Assembly: GCA_000469685.2 (NCBI GenBank)
Contig: LS997566.1
Location: 38,046,420-38,110,419 of the forward strand
Direction of reading: 5' to 3'
Length of the DNA: 64,000 nucleotides
Source: Haemonchus contortus
Lineage: Eukaryota; Nematoda; Chromadorea; Rhabditida; Trichostrongylidae
The notes beneath the pieces were generated by a model. It was not told where the DNA came from. It made no database searches and saw only the letters and a list, made by a program, of their open reading frames with translations. Within the stretch, counting starts at the first letter, position 1. Every line of letters starts with the position of its first letter. Shown piece after piece: positions 20,470-31,998 of this stretch. The position numbers were made by a program, and so were the translations under genes.

Positions 20470-22805
20470 TGCCAAAAAATTCCATTCTGGCTGCTTTCTC
20501 CGGAATCGCAAAAGTGGCCCACCCCGGTGTCAGAGCCTGGCATGTTACCCGTGAGTATCCATACGCCGAAAACAGTAATAAAAATGGGCCTCAACCCCTG
20601 AACCTGAGGGAGCCTCCAATACAGCAGCGTTGGGTAGGACCGCTCAAGAGAGGCTGCGAAACTCTTGGAGCAAAATAGGATGCTTAAGGGAGAGGGACTG
20701 AGGTGGTAATCTGTACTTTCAATGCATGAACGCTTGCATCGTAAGCGTGTATTGAAGATCTGATGACGCAAGCCAGGAAGGTTAAGTTCGACGACATCGT
20801 AAAGACCGAGACGAAAAGGCACCGCCCGTTGCATACTGTATTTGAGACTGGAGAAGAACTGTTCCTTGAAAAATGCGAGAGCAGAGCCAGCGGCGGTATA
20901 GGCGTCATCGTCAATACGCACTAGGCCACGAACATCGATTCGTATGAAAGGTTGACAACCGAATCGGACGTTTGCGATTGAGATGTTGTGGCTCAACCCC
21001 AGCTGAAACATTCTTTGTTGTCTATGCACCAACATCGAGCTACGTAGAGGAAGAGCTGGAGGCGTTTTATATGGGTGAGGTGGGGTTTTGCAAAGAAGAT
21101 CATACCTTCTTCGAGGTCATTGTCGGTGATTTGAACGCCGAAATCGCCCCCCCCCCTCCAGATTTATCATGTTGACCCGCACTGTCCGTGGTAACTCTCA
21201 GTTCCATCCTCCCTCTCATTTGCGGAAGACATGAGTGTCACCTGGTGGACATTTCCATAATGAACATAGTCTTCGATCGAAAGTTTTGCCCGGCCGAAGT
21301 CGCTGTTATTCCGAAACCCTACACGGGATTAGACCATCGCCTCCTCTGTGCTAGATTCCGCTCATAAGTGCATGGAGAACTGCGAAGTACAGGAAACAAA
21401 GCCCCAAGACTGTTGTATTGGGAGTTCACTCACTTCGCTTCAATTGTTTGTCAGTTTGTGGGAAGATTCCGTTAGCAACAACATCGATGAAGAATACGAC
21501 CGGCTCGTCCAACGTCTTCACGATAGTACCAGGAAAATAGAGAGTCTAAGAATACCACTCGTCTCTCTTTGAAGACTTTTGAGCTGATACGCCACCATAG
21601 AGTTGCACGAGCTGCACGCAGCAACCAACTAACGTCCGAACTTGCGAAGCTATGCAGAGAAGTGATAAGAGAGGATCTGAAAGAAAGAAGAGCACCAATT
21701 ATGGATGAAGCCGCCGAGGCCGGAAAGAGCATTAGCAAAGCCTGCAGGAGTTTCGTCAACTATAAGATCAAGATGACTTCCCTTCGCCGTCCTGCCGGAA
21801 CAGTTACTGCATCTTGAAGGGAAATGGTGAAGGTTACCTACGACTTCCTCTCTGATCTCTGCGACAGCCATGTGTACCTGCTTACTTAACATCTTACAAT
21901 TAGGCAAGAAGGATAGTCGTCCCTTCAGTTTCCATTACGATATCCGACTTGAATTAACGTCGATGGAAAATTGTACGGCAAAATCCCGAGGATCAAACCA
22001 GGGAGTTTAAAGAGTCTTCCGCCGGTTGTTGTCAGAACTCTGGTACGGTTCTTCACAAGGTACTGTCGGGATGCAAAGCGCCCATTTCGTGGAAAACTAA
22101 CAAGAACCTGTTCCTATATAAGAAGATAGATCCAGATGACATTGGCAACTATCACCCAATCTGCCTGCTCTCTTTAATCTACAAGCTTTTCACTCGCATC
22201 ATCCTACCAGGATTGGCAGAATATTAATTGAAGGGCAGCCATGCGAATAAACAGGGTTTCGGAAAGGGTCCAGCACAATCGGCCACATCCATACCGTTTC
22301 AATACTCTTTGATGTATCGCCAGAGTACCAAATACCGTTATTTCTTGCGTTCATCGATTCAAAGAATGCTTTTGATACAGTCGAGACAGAAGCGGTAATG
22401 CTCTCAGCATCCAGGGTGTCTAACTCAATAAACAAGGGTGCTTCGTGAGCTCTTCAACGACTTCCATACCAGGATCTCACCATTAAAGAAGTCATCATCA
22501 ACGTGAGGGAAGGATTCGGCGAGGCGACACCACCTCGCCCAAACTTTTTAGTGCAGCTCTCAAGAACATCATGCGTCATATGGTAGGCATGGGGGTAAAG
22601 GTCGATGGCCGTTACTTGAATAATCTGGTTCCGTTCTTCCGTTTTGCAGATGACATTGTGCTAATCACAGCGAACATCGAGCAGGCGATACCAATGAGTG
22701 GGGCGGACTCCAGCGAGATGAACAGACTTTTCAAGAAAGCACTGATCAAGAGAAATGCTATACCTCGCGTCTCCGAGCGAAAACGATTCGTTGTACTACT
22801 TTGAC
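20470..22805 (+). mobile_element. RTE-type non-LTR retrotransposon (endonuclease plus reverse transcriptase), decayed
   Basis: Plus-strand fragments in shifting frames give an apurinic endonuclease followed by reverse transcriptase. Near 20700: TEVVICTFNA and KFDDIVKTETKRHRP. Near 20850: FETGEELFLEKCESRASGG. Near 21030: VVYAPTSSYVEEELEAFYM then VIVGDLNAEI (GDxNA motif). Near 21320: YTGLDHRLL (DHR motif). Near 21600: ARAARSNQLTSELAKLCRE. Near 22130: DDIGNYHPICLLSLIYKLF. Near 22350: LAFIDSKNAFDTVETEA. Near 22600: MGVKVDGRYLN and RFADDIVLIT (the FADD active-site box). At least six frameshifts and several stops show that it is dead. The C-terminal thumb and 3' tail are missing, so it is cut off near 22805. 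Confidence 0.88.
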
Positions 22806-23190
22806 TCGCACGCCACGGGACGAATAGAGACGTTATTGACGCCCGCTTGAGGAAGTCGATGATAAATGGGACGACAGGTGATAGAGGTGATGCTAGTTTC
22901 TGGTAGGTGCCCTTCGGGTTTATTGCATGCTACATTCATTCTCCGGGGAAAAATAAGGCCTAATGTGTTTCTACGGTGAACAACTCAGTTCTAGTCCAAA
23001 GAACCTGATTTCTGTTTGCTCAAAGATATGTACTATGAAAATACTTTCATAAATTAACAAGTAGACCAGTAAATAAATAATGCGTGTTTAGTTGGATAGA
23101 GCGTAAGTAGCAGACTTTTCTAAGAAAAGAGCTTTTGTGTTATACCAAGCTCATTGTATAACACAATTGAGAAGGGTCCTAAAAAGGACA

Positions 23191-23470
23191 AAGCCTTTGG
23201 AGGTTGATCAATCCCGTTCGGGGGATGCGCCCCCGCCTTCGACTTCCGTTTAGAATTGTAATGGCGTATTGAATGCGCATGTGGCCTATGCAATTAATTG
23301 AGGTGGACAGCCGATGTGCAAGTCAGTGCTTTTGTCTTCCCAGACGATCTGGTACCAATGAATCGACCCCGGAACGATGGAAAGCTTGCTTGGCGTAGGC
23401 GGATATCGATCACGGATTCGAAGCTGCGACCATGCGTGTGTGACACTGCGCCACTTGCCACTACTCACCT
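23191..23470 (-). repeat. tRNA-headed SINE, minus copy (near full length)
   Basis: Read on the minus strand it begins GTAGTGGCAAGTGGCGCAG, then GGTCGCAGCTTCGAATCCG (B-box-like), then AAAAGCACTGACTTGCACAT. It ends with GCGCATCCCCCGAACGGGAT and the AACCTCCAAAGGC tail. It is one of the best preserved copies. Confidence 0.82.
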
Positions 23471-23702
23471 CTGCTCATTACTGAGAGAAGTGATTTATGA
23501 AATCAAGCTTGCCAGTTAGATACAAGCACAAATGTAGGAGTAAATTTTGAGTTACTGGTTCTGATTCAATCGCTTCGTAGAACGGCGTACGGACATCCAC
23601 TCAGATCTGTATTGTTCTTCAAAAGCATATCTGGCCAGCACAATGACATATGCGGGTTAGCCTAATACCCAAAAAGGTCCAAAACGGTTAGAAGGCTTGA
23701 GT

Positions 23703-23776
23703 GTATTATATTGGTCCTAGGATCCATATTTGGAACTTGACAGTTCCAAATATGGATCCTAGGACCAATATAATAC
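23703..23776. repeat. perfect 35-nt-arm hairpin
   Basis: The arms, starting GTATTATATTGGTCCTAGGA, are exact complements over 35 nt around a 4-nt loop TGAC. No other copy in this window, and no open frame. It could be an isolated foldback insertion or a structured RNA element. Confidence 0.93.
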
Positions 23777-24189
23777 ATATGAAGCTACACCTTTTGACCG
23801 ATTACCCTACCTTCGAGTAATCAGAGGCCCGAATAGCTATTTGAGATGAAATTCATCTCTTCCAAAACCGAAATTAAGCAATCTAGACCCAATTCTGCCA
23901 CTAAATTTCGAAATCAGTCGGTGTTCAATTCAGAGCTTTTTCACCTAACAATTCTTTTTCCCGGCACGACTAACCACGGATCAGTCAAATCGTTATTGAC
24001 AGGACTGAATCGACAGACAAAAACAAAAATTGCATTTGACATTGAAGTATCTGTCACTTTCTCTGCTAATCAGTGATAATCAACCGGCCTGAGCAGGAGT
24101 TTTTACCAGATTTCCCGAAAGGTCCTATAGCACATACGTCAATATTCTATTTATAACCACCCTACCTACGTTATTTAGCCTATACTTGC

Positions 24190-24330
24190 GGAAAAACAAG
24201 TCATTCATCAATAGGTAGTAATAGGTGCGAAGTAAATAAAAATGTCCAAATAAGAGCAACGGTGAAGTCTTACTCCTTTCAGGTCAGTTTTGGCTTCAGC
24301 CAGTTGTATTTGCTTTTCCTATGCACGTGC
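24190..24330 (+). repeat. left part of interrupted interspersed repeat
   Basis: It matches about 13025-13160 ('aaaaacaagtcattcatcaa', 'gtagtaatag', 'tactcctttcaggtcagtt' against 'tactgttttcagatcggtt'). It is separated from its continuation at 25190 by about 850 bp of inserted DNA that includes a SINE. Confidence 0.6.
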
Positions 24331-24475
24331 TGCCAAATGCTTCCCGATCGGCTTTTCCATAAATAATGTCGTTCATCGTCGTGATTCCTTCACCAGAGCT
24401 GAAATATAAATGCCAAATGGGATTGTAGAACAAATTTCCAACAAGAAGTTTACAAATGATAACTCGTAGATCGTG

Positions 24476-24741
24476 TTATGGTAAGTGGCGCAACTCAAAC
24501 AAATGGTCACTAGTTCAAATCCCGGAGCGATATCCGCTCAGGCCAACCAAGCCTTCCACTCCTCCGGGGTCAGCTAATTGGTACCAGGATCGCCTGAGAG
24601 CATAAAAGCACTGACTTGTGCATCGGCGCAAGTCATTGTATAGGCCACATATGCATTCAACACGCCAGTACGATTCTAAATGAAAGTCGAATGCGTGGGC
24701 GCATCCCTTTGACGGCATTGATTAACGTCCCAAGACATTAT
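24476..24741 (+). repeat. tRNA-headed SINE, plus copy
   Basis: Family phrases in order: GGTAAGTGGCGC, GTTCAAATCCCGGAGCGAT (B-box-like), CCAACCAAGCCTTCCA, AAAAGCACTGACTTGTGCAT, TTGTATAGGCCACATA, TACGATTCTAAATG, GCGCATCCCTTTGACGGCAT. It lies within the DNA that splits the 24190/25190 repeat. Confidence 0.82.
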
Positions 24742-25189
24742 TCTTTACACTATGTGATAACTCTTGAGAATTTCGCCCTCGATGAAGATGATTTCCTGCT
24801 CGAAAGGTATTATACTGGGAGTTACTCCTCGGATTTATTGCCTCTTAGGCTCTCTCTGACCACCAAGGTATGACCTGCTGTTCACCTGGTGTGGGTCGAC
24901 CTGTCCTAATCCTGGAATACTTGTTTCTAATGTGATTCATGAATATGGGATCCATACAACTTTTTATACATATCTAGTACTACCCTGTACTGTACCAGTC
25001 TTTGTTTTCTCAGTTTCCTCCTAAGATAAGCCATGCAACCCACTTCCTCCAGGATCTGAACGGCGATTGAGTGAGTTTTGATCCGAAGAATGACTCGTGA
25101 AACGAGCCGGTGCACATGCCAATGCCCCAGTTTTAGCCCTGCACCTCGGGCGCTTTTGTAAAAACCGAATGATGAATCATTGGTATTAA

Positions 25190-25340
25190 TCTATGGGTTG
25201 TCCCTGCGTTTCATTGTCTGAGAGCAAATCAATCGAAGTGCATTTCAGTTTGGTCGTTGACGCCGTTCGCAGCTGGTTCGACTATTCGAGAGATGCAACC
25301 AAAAGGTGAGTGTGATTATTTTGAGACCATTCCGATTAAT
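25190..25340 (+). repeat. right part of interrupted interspersed repeat
   Basis: It matches 13222-13370 closely: GGGTTGTCCCTGC, TTTCATTGTCT, GTTCGCAGCTGGTTC, ATGCAACCAAAAGGTGAGTG. The last phrase looks like a splice donor, so the repeat may derive from a transcribed sequence. Confidence 0.65.
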
Positions 25341-26480
25341 CTACAATAGGACTAACCATCCCATAAAGTGTAACACTAAGAACTTCCCACTGGGATAGTG
25401 GTTTGGAAACTTCTGCTTTCATCTGGGAGCAGAATTTTGTCTAGATTTATGCGAAAGGGGTATTCTCAAGAGGCAAATCCTTATGCCGGACATTGAACCT
25501 TGCACTTTGTTTCCACGTAAGTGAGGCTATACGCCGTACTGCTCCCAAAAGGGTAAGCTCTTCGCCCTAGGGGTGATCTCGAATACTAGGGAAACGGCAA
25601 TTCCACGAGGTGAAGGAGTACACAGTTTCTCTTATGGCACAAAACTCTTTGACCCCTACTTCTTTCTAAAGCTCTACTTTTCACTCTGAGCATGGTTATT
25701 TTTGAATATCGTTGCAACGTAGAGCATGTGAGAAGTTTGCTCTATGGGAATACTTTGAAACGCTGAACTCGAGCATTTCAACCGATACACAGTAAGCTGT
25801 TTTGCGGTAGTAGTTTAATCCGCTTTGCCCGATTACTGAAACAAGCGAGAGAGCTTGCGCCAACGCTGGTCCTCCAAAAGCGTACCAACTAAAGTTGGGG
25901 TGAATTGGTCAGGATGTTTATCTTTTTGTAAAGGCACCACATACTATTTTTCTGTTCTATTTAACGAGTTATACGGTGCACGTGTTACATAGGAGCTATC
26001 CAGAAGGTTTTAGGAAGAGGGAAGATAAGAAGAGAGTGCCGCTCCGCTCCGCGTAAAGCAAGCGACGACAACGCGCAAAATTTGAAAAATAAAATCTTCT
26101 GGTGTTGTCTTATTCTTGTTGAGGACTGTCCTTGAATTCGACCTCCACTCAGAATTGAAGTGTTCTTTTTAATGCGGATGCCTTGGTACCTTATCCCCTC
26201 AGACGATTACCTCGTACTAATTAATTTACGCAGATGCAAAGCCTGGTTGGTATGGGCAAGAATCAACCCAGCATTCGATCCCTAATCATACGCGTTACAG
26301 TGAACCTATTGGTATACACCATCTCTACCGATTCACTCAGACGGTGTGGCAACACTTAGCTTCTCTCCTCCTCCAAGAGAGTCGTCTTTGAGTGTACATA
26401 CTCTCGCCGGCCGCGTCGTATGCGTTTTGGGCTCATCGTCATAAGCTATAAACGCCCTATTATGAAGATTCCGTGTGAAG
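25341..26480. other. intergenic, nothing recognised
   Basis: No supported exon or complete element. A TTGAACC/TTGCACTTTG phrase near 25490 recalls the inverted-repeat family seen at 3088. Confidence 0.4.
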
Positions 26481-26484
26481 AGGC

Positions 26485-26781
26485 GGAGGCGGTGCAGCGG
26501 CAAGTGGGCTACTATCACTACATGCATAGTCACGGTTTCGGAACCCGGGTCATTATCTGCCTAAGCCAATCAAGCCTTCCTCCCTCCGGGATCGGCTTAT
26601 TCGTACCTGATCAGTCTGGGAGGATAGAAGCACTGATTTCCACATCGGCTAGCCGCTGCAAGTCATTGTATAGGCCATATACGCATTCAATACACCACTA
26701 CGACTCCGAATGGGAGTTGAATGCGTGGGCGCATCCCTCTGACGGGATTGATCAACGTCCAGAGACTTGATCCGTTATTCT
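26485..26781 (+). repeat. tRNA-headed SINE, plus copy (near full length)
   Basis: It starts GGCGGTGCAGCGGCAAGTGG, then GGTTTCGGAACCCGGG at the B-box position, CCTTCCTCCCTCCGGGATCG, GATAGAAGCACTGATTTCCA, GTCATTGTATAGGCCATATA, CGAATGGGAGTTGAATGCG and GCGCATCCCTCTGACGGGAT. The tail is CAGAGACTTGATCC. It also opens a 116-codon frame that is not a gene. Confidence 0.85.
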
Positions 26782-27124
26782 TTGAAGACTGGATAAAGAA
26801 CCAGTAAGATGTTAGCTGTCTTTTCTATAGGGGGAATCTTATCATGTCTTACGTGGAATGAAGTAATCAGCCATTACAATAATATCAACAATCCCTGACC
26901 CACAATAACTACTCTACAATTTTCTACTATTTAATTCTCTCTACGGCTATTCCCGGCAGTCCAAATAAAGAAGTGTTTTTGCATATTACAGCAGTCACAC
27001 GTCACCAATGAATTATGATGACATTTTTCAGCGAGTTACGAAATGCTTTGTGTTCAGTAAACCAAACCACCAAAATCAAAATGTATGTGGACTACGATAA
27101 ATCGGAAAAAACCTTAATAAAGTT

Positions 27125-27295
27125 TTTGGTATTGATCAATCACATTTTTGGGGATCCACCTCAACAATCGACTTTCATTCAGAATCGCAGTGACGCTTTA
27201 AATGTGTATGTGGCCTATACAATGAACTACTGTAGCCAGCCAATACACACGTCAGTGCTTCTATCCTCCCAGATGAGTCTGAAAGTCATGTCAGT
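27125..27295 (-). repeat. SINE 3' portion, minus copy
   Basis: This is the complement of the SINE tail and body: ATTCAGAATCGCAGTGACG, TGTGGCCTATACAATGA, TCAGTGCTTCTATCCTCCCA. It stops before the tRNA-like head. Confidence 0.75.
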
Positions 27296-27500
27296 GTTCC
27301 CAAGGGTGTTAGGAGGCTGCAGGGGGTAATCGGGGGTGTGGTGCGTTAGGAACGAAATGGTCGCGTCGCGACAGCCGCGTGCGGCAAATCGATTACCCAA
27401 AATCGTCCCTAACGCCCGTCTCCTGGTAATCGGGGATGCGGTACCCGGACCACGCCTGTAATAGTGAGGGTCTTTGGGTCCACGGTGACCGTAGAAAGAG
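27296..27500. repeat. GC-rich structured stretch with repeated GGTAATCGGGG
   Basis: GGTAATCGGGG occurs twice (about 27326 and 27425), with CGATTACCC between. GCGTTAGGAACGA near 27343 is nearly complementary to TCGTCCCTAACGC near 27403, so the segment can fold. Its GC content is well above the surroundings. Class unknown. Confidence 0.5.
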
Positions 27501-27539
27501 GGTGAAAATACCAGCGCATTTGGTAAATAAAATTTGCGG

Positions 27540-27593
27540 TAAATAATAAAATAAAAAAAAATAAAATAAAATAAAATAAAATAAAATAATAAA
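27540..27593 (+). repeat. (AAAAT)n microsatellite
   Basis: Runs of AAAAT/AATAA units. Confidence 0.95.
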
Positions 27594-28689
27594 CAGCGTA
27601 ATAAAATTATAAAATTTTCTTGGAAGCCTACTTAGTGACATACTCTTTTCCAACAAAACAGAACAATGAATCTTCAATAATCGAACGAATTTTTCACAAT
27701 ACCCGCCATTCTGTTCGATGAAAAATTGCAGAATGGACCATATACTGTAAGTGACTTGCCTTCAATACATTTCTCCTTTACCTAGTTAAAAACTGATATA
27801 GATAGTAGACAATAGATAAAAATAGATTTGCTTTCGTACGTCAAGAAGATAATTCTGCAGAATCACGGACTTAATTACCATTTTTCGTAACTAGGCAGAA
27901 GTTTCAGAATGAAATCTTTTTACTTCCTTTCTTGCCTTCTGAGTAGTTCCTGCTAGCTGAGCTTTGATTTAGCAATAATCGAAGAGCTTCATAAGTATAT
28001 TGATGTATAGTGAACGATTTCTATGTTGTATCAATTTCCATGACAGGTATTACTGAACTGAAATCAGTTGATAATGAAATCGGCATGAAACATAGTGCAA
28101 AACTTTTTATCCACCCAGCGTTGTGACATTTTGGACTAAATTACGAAATGCGAGAGGACAAAAAAGAAAAATTTTGCTTTGATCAGCTGCATTTGGGATT
28201 TATTCGATTCCAATTACAGCTCGAACGTGTTGGTTTCGACTATGTAAGCCACCTAAACAGCCGAACCGAGCCAGTCGTGGGAATGTACATCGGCCCACCT
28301 CTTCCCAAGATGCTCACCGTATGGCGGTTTATATTGGTGGAGTGATCATTAAGCTAGCTCAGAGAAATAGGAGTTCCGTGGCCCGAAGAGGAGTCAATCT
28401 ATTTATCATGCGTTTGGTTTGGAGCATTCTCCTCATGAAGCAGTGCTTACGTTGTAATTTTGGGAAGTTCGGTGCAGTTTCTCCACACACAACTGGTCTC
28501 GGTTGCACAATCCCAACTAAATAGAGGGTCACAATAGGTAATGGGAGCTACCATACCAAATTGGCATACATGTGGACGGTATCTAAATTCAATCTAGTTA
28601 GGACTACCCGAACCACCTGCCCGGCACTCCGGGCACTCCCTGAATTACTTTTTCCGGGGGGAAATACAGCTTATCCATCGCCTTATGTA
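27594..28689. other. intergenic, nothing recognised
   Basis: AT-rich DNA with short frames only. The plus frame at 28148-28345 (65 codons) has no supporting splice sites or motif. Confidence 0.4.
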
Positions 28690-29199
28690 CAGTAGCGCTC
28701 AAAAGTATTCGGCCAATTTAACTTGCCGTAACTTTTTCCCTGAGGAGTAAATCGCATGAAATTTTGATATGTTTAATTGAAGCTTATTTCACACTACCCA
28801 ACACTACCTGACTGAAAACAGCCGTACTATCCACATACTAATGAGAGGCGTTTGTAGACTGTGCTGAAAGCAAGTTTGTGGTGTCTGCGGTTATTCGGAC
28901 CTGACGTACGCTTTTCTTCTATTCTGGGTTCGACATTAGCGCTCGTACACTTTTGAGACATGGCAAAAAGGAAAGGACTCCTAGAAGCACCAATGTCCCT
29001 ATTTTCAGTTGGTTTTTGATTTCATGCCGTTTGGGATATTTGGAACATGATCGAAATGAAGGTCAATAGTGGTAAATATTCACACTACACCAATGCTAAA
29101 CATATTGAAATTTCGCTTGATTAGATCCAGTAGGAAAGAAGTTATGACTGAAAATTATAATTGAAGAAGCATTTCGCCAAATACTTTGGAGCGCTACTG
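28690..29199 (+). mobile_element. Tc1-like element, internally deleted
   Basis: The ends are inverted repeats, CAGTAGCGCTCAAAAGTATT at the left and its near complement at the right (AATACTTTGGAGCGCTACTG), flanked by TA on both sides (28688-28689 and 29200-29201). The length is 510 bp. Inside, an ATG at 28960 opens MAKRKGLLEAP, resembling the start of Tc1-family transposases, but stops after 19 codons. It is therefore non-autonomous and derived by deletion. Confidence 0.85.
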
Positions 29200-29201
29200 T
29201 A

Positions 29202-30152
29202 CGTCCCCTGCACGTGTGATATGTGTCATTTCAAGTGATATCGCATTGATCGCCTGAAAGAACTCGTCCATGAGGTTCAGCTACATGCTACCTTGAGATA
29301 ATGGCCTCACGCAATGCTCGCTGTTGGCCCTCTCTATGGATGATTGTTAAAGGGCCAAGTAAGGAACCACCTAAACAGCATACGACATTTTCGACATCTT
29401 ACACCGTTTCAGGCAACTACGTTCTGATTAGACAGCTGCAGCTCACGCTTGTTCCCAACTCCCATCGGTCCTAACTCAATTGAAGTAGCGAATCTTCCTC
29501 TTCTGATTACGAAAATGAAGGCGCCCTCTACATAGGCAGATGGAGTTGGTTCTGACTGCCTTGCAGTGCACTGTATGCTTCGAAGGACAAGACATAAGCC
29601 ATTGTTGTCAGATGAAAGACTACAAATGAAACTCCATCAAGATAGCGAACAAGGGGTATAACTTCGAGAGGGGTTCACCACGACAAATCAAATGGAAGAA
29701 GAAAGATTGCAACAGCGATCAAACGTCCCTTCTTGCTACCACGTATTTATTATAGACTTAGCCGACTCCAATATTCTTTGCTTATTAACATAGACTCCAA
29801 AAGTTTAGTGTCTGCCCTCAATGAAAGATCCGATGCAACGTTCTACTGAATCGAACGCCGCCAGCCGATTTCTCAAAAAGGGCAGGCACTGGAGCATGAA
29901 ACTCCGGTTGTTTTGTTAGACTGACCCTTCCCACACCTTGAAAAACTTTTACCCGTTAACTCCAACCACGTGTGAATTTAATTACTATACCACTTAGTTG
30001 CAGAAGTTGACGATTGAATAGTGAATGTATGAGATAGTTCAATAGCAAATGTCGCGCCACCAACAAAGAAAGTTTTTGAGGCATCTGAAACAGCTCTTAT
30101 CGAATGCTCCTCTACTGTTTCCTCAACGTACTCCTATCGATGCTTTTTTCAG
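29202..30152. other. upstream of copy C; first exon not located
   Basis: A short phase-1 first exon should lie upstream of copy C. The ATGs I checked between about 29500 and 30150 do not give a good 13-nt exon followed by GT. The one at 30104 would create a stop at the junction. No other feature seen. Confidence 0.4.
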
Positions 30153-31744
30153 AGGTAGAAGAGCTTCTGAAGCCCATCTACACAAAGTTCGATGAGTTCA
30201 GCAAAACCGGTGACGCCGATGCAGCTGGCAAGCTCTACCATGATCAGGCAGTTGTTGTGGAAAAAGGCGAGAAAGCTACATTCGGAAGAGAGGGTAAGCG
30301 AATATCATCACTTAATACTCGCAGCATTTATAACAGGGTCCCTTAGAACTAGCTGGAGCGAAGTCAGCAGCTCCGTAGGATTCAAATCATATAGGAAAGC
30401 AGGACTCCTCGGGAACATTGACTGGATCTCCTTATTACATATAATATTAGGTTGGCGCATAAGTCTTTGTACTTTTCGGTTTCCATATTGTGAAATCTTT
30501 GGGACTTGCTTTGACACCCATTGCGAAACAGGTGTAAGTACATGTCAATGCCCTCTTCGCAGCATGTCTGCCGTAGCAATTTGCAACGGTTATGGCTGCA
30601 AGAATCGCTCTCGACTCAAAGCGAGTCAGACTACCTTTGCTTTATAAGTTCGGAAAAAAACGTTAATCCATATTGAGCGACAGGGGAAATATGTGATGCG
30701 ATAGGACCCTCTATTCTCTCTCACAAAAAAAAAGCAAAATGTACAAAGACTTATGCGCCAACCTAATATATACCCCTTTTTCCTATTGCTACAAGTACCT
30801 CATCTAAGACTTAGTAACAACGTCTTCCCTATTAGACGTTTTCGTTACGCCCGAGAAGCCTGTTTCGTTACTAACCGTCGTTAATGACAAGAGCGGATTT
30901 TGGTTCTCTAGAAAGTTCGAACATTTCACTGGATTAGCTAGAGTAGATAGGTTCTCTTAGGTGGTGAGCAGATTATTCAAGTTACGTTTAGGCCTCTGGA
31001 GAAGATAATTACGACGAAATGCTGAGCCAAAAACAATCAGCTCAGATTTTTAAGCTCCATTAACCTCGAATGAAATCCAGCTTAGCTCTCGAAAATTAAT
31101 CTGATAATTGATGACTGCTTATTAGCCCACTCACAAATCAGCCTTTCACTTTCAGAGATCGTTAAAATGCTCAAAGAGTTCTTCGAGAAAGTCGGCCCGC
31201 ACAAATTCGTGGTGAGTGTTACTTTGTCATTCTACGGTAGCCTCAGATGGAATCTCTGAGTGCATAGAGAGGACGAGTACTATGTGCGAATAAGAAGGCT
31301 TTGGAAAGCCTCAATCAAATACCTCAATGAAGAAAGCCTCAATCAAATCAGGTCCAATACAGAAGCTATTCTCAAACACTTTCCACGGTTACGTTTTTTC
31401 CCACTAACCATAGAGAGCCTACCTATAAGTAAGACTACCAATCCTTTCGAATTTTGTGCCATCTGCTCACAGAACAGGACTCTGAATCGAATCTTCCCAC
31501 TGTAACCGTTCAGTCTGCATGAATATTGCCTATAAATCGTTATGTATGTATATCCCTAACGAACTTTTCATTCCAGACGAGTAACGAAGCATATCAAGGC
31601 ACCGACGATTACTTGATTGCTCAATGCGACGTTGAAGTACATCCAGAAAAGGGAGGGGATATTCTTAAAGGCAAAACGCTCCATATCTGGAAGAAACAAG
31701 ACGGAAATTGGTTATTGTATCATGAAGAATACGAAAAGTTGTAA
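30153..31744 (+). CDS. NTF2-like/DUF4440 small protein, copy C (first exon not found)
   Basis: Exons are 30153-30293, 31156-31211 and 31577-31744 (141, 56 and 168 nt). Acceptors are GCTTTTTTCAG, ACTTTCAG and CATTCCAG; donors are GTAAGC and GTGAGT. Exon 2 encodes VEELLKPIYTKFDEFSKTGD and GKLYHDQAVVVEKGEKA, ending FGRE. Exon 3 encodes IVKMLKEFFEKVGPHKFV. Exon 4 has EAYQGTDDYLIAQCDVEVHP and IWKKQDGNWLLYHEEYEKL before TAA. Phases match copies A, B and D. No internal stops. Intron 2 (862 nt) carries a 320-bp mariner-type MITE (30447-30766), which is compatible with splicing because both splice sites are intact. Like the other copies it lacks signal and membrane segments, and a specific ligand cannot be named. 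Confidence 0.84.
30447..30766. mobile_element. mariner-type MITE inside intron 2 of copy C
   Basis: Terminal repeats TTAGGTTGGCGCATAAGTCT and its complement (AGACTTATGCGCCAACCTAA) are at least 26 nt long and perfect, flanked by TA. The length is 320 bp, with no transposase. The ends match the Hsmar1-like mariner group. Confidence 0.92.
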
Positions 31745-31992
31745 GCAGCCTTGCTGAACCATTAGATCGATAACGCTCGATTGAATGAGGACACTATTCC
31801 CTACCGATTCGACTTACTGTAACTGTGATTCTTGAAACGCCTCATGCCATCTTGCCGGAAACACCTTTACTGCGACTCCTCAGGCTTTGACTATCGTTTT
31901 TGTCGAACGTTTCCTCTTTTCCCTACATCCTTGCCTTTTTTGGGGTTTTTTGACTGCTTTTGCTTTCTGAGTTACAAAATAATGTTGCCAAT

Positions 31993-31998
31993 AATAAA
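31993..31998 (+). terminator. poly(A) signal candidate for copy C
   Basis: AATAAA lies 248 nt after the TAA of copy C. It is the first one downstream that I see, though the distance is long. Confidence 0.4.

Noticed and set aside
26420..26770. 116-codon plus-strand open frame
   Set aside because: It coincides with a SINE copy, and its residues are translations of the repeat's body words.
30104..30116. 13-nt ATG segment followed by GT upstream of copy C
   Set aside because: Joining it to exon 2 would give T+AG, a stop codon at the junction.
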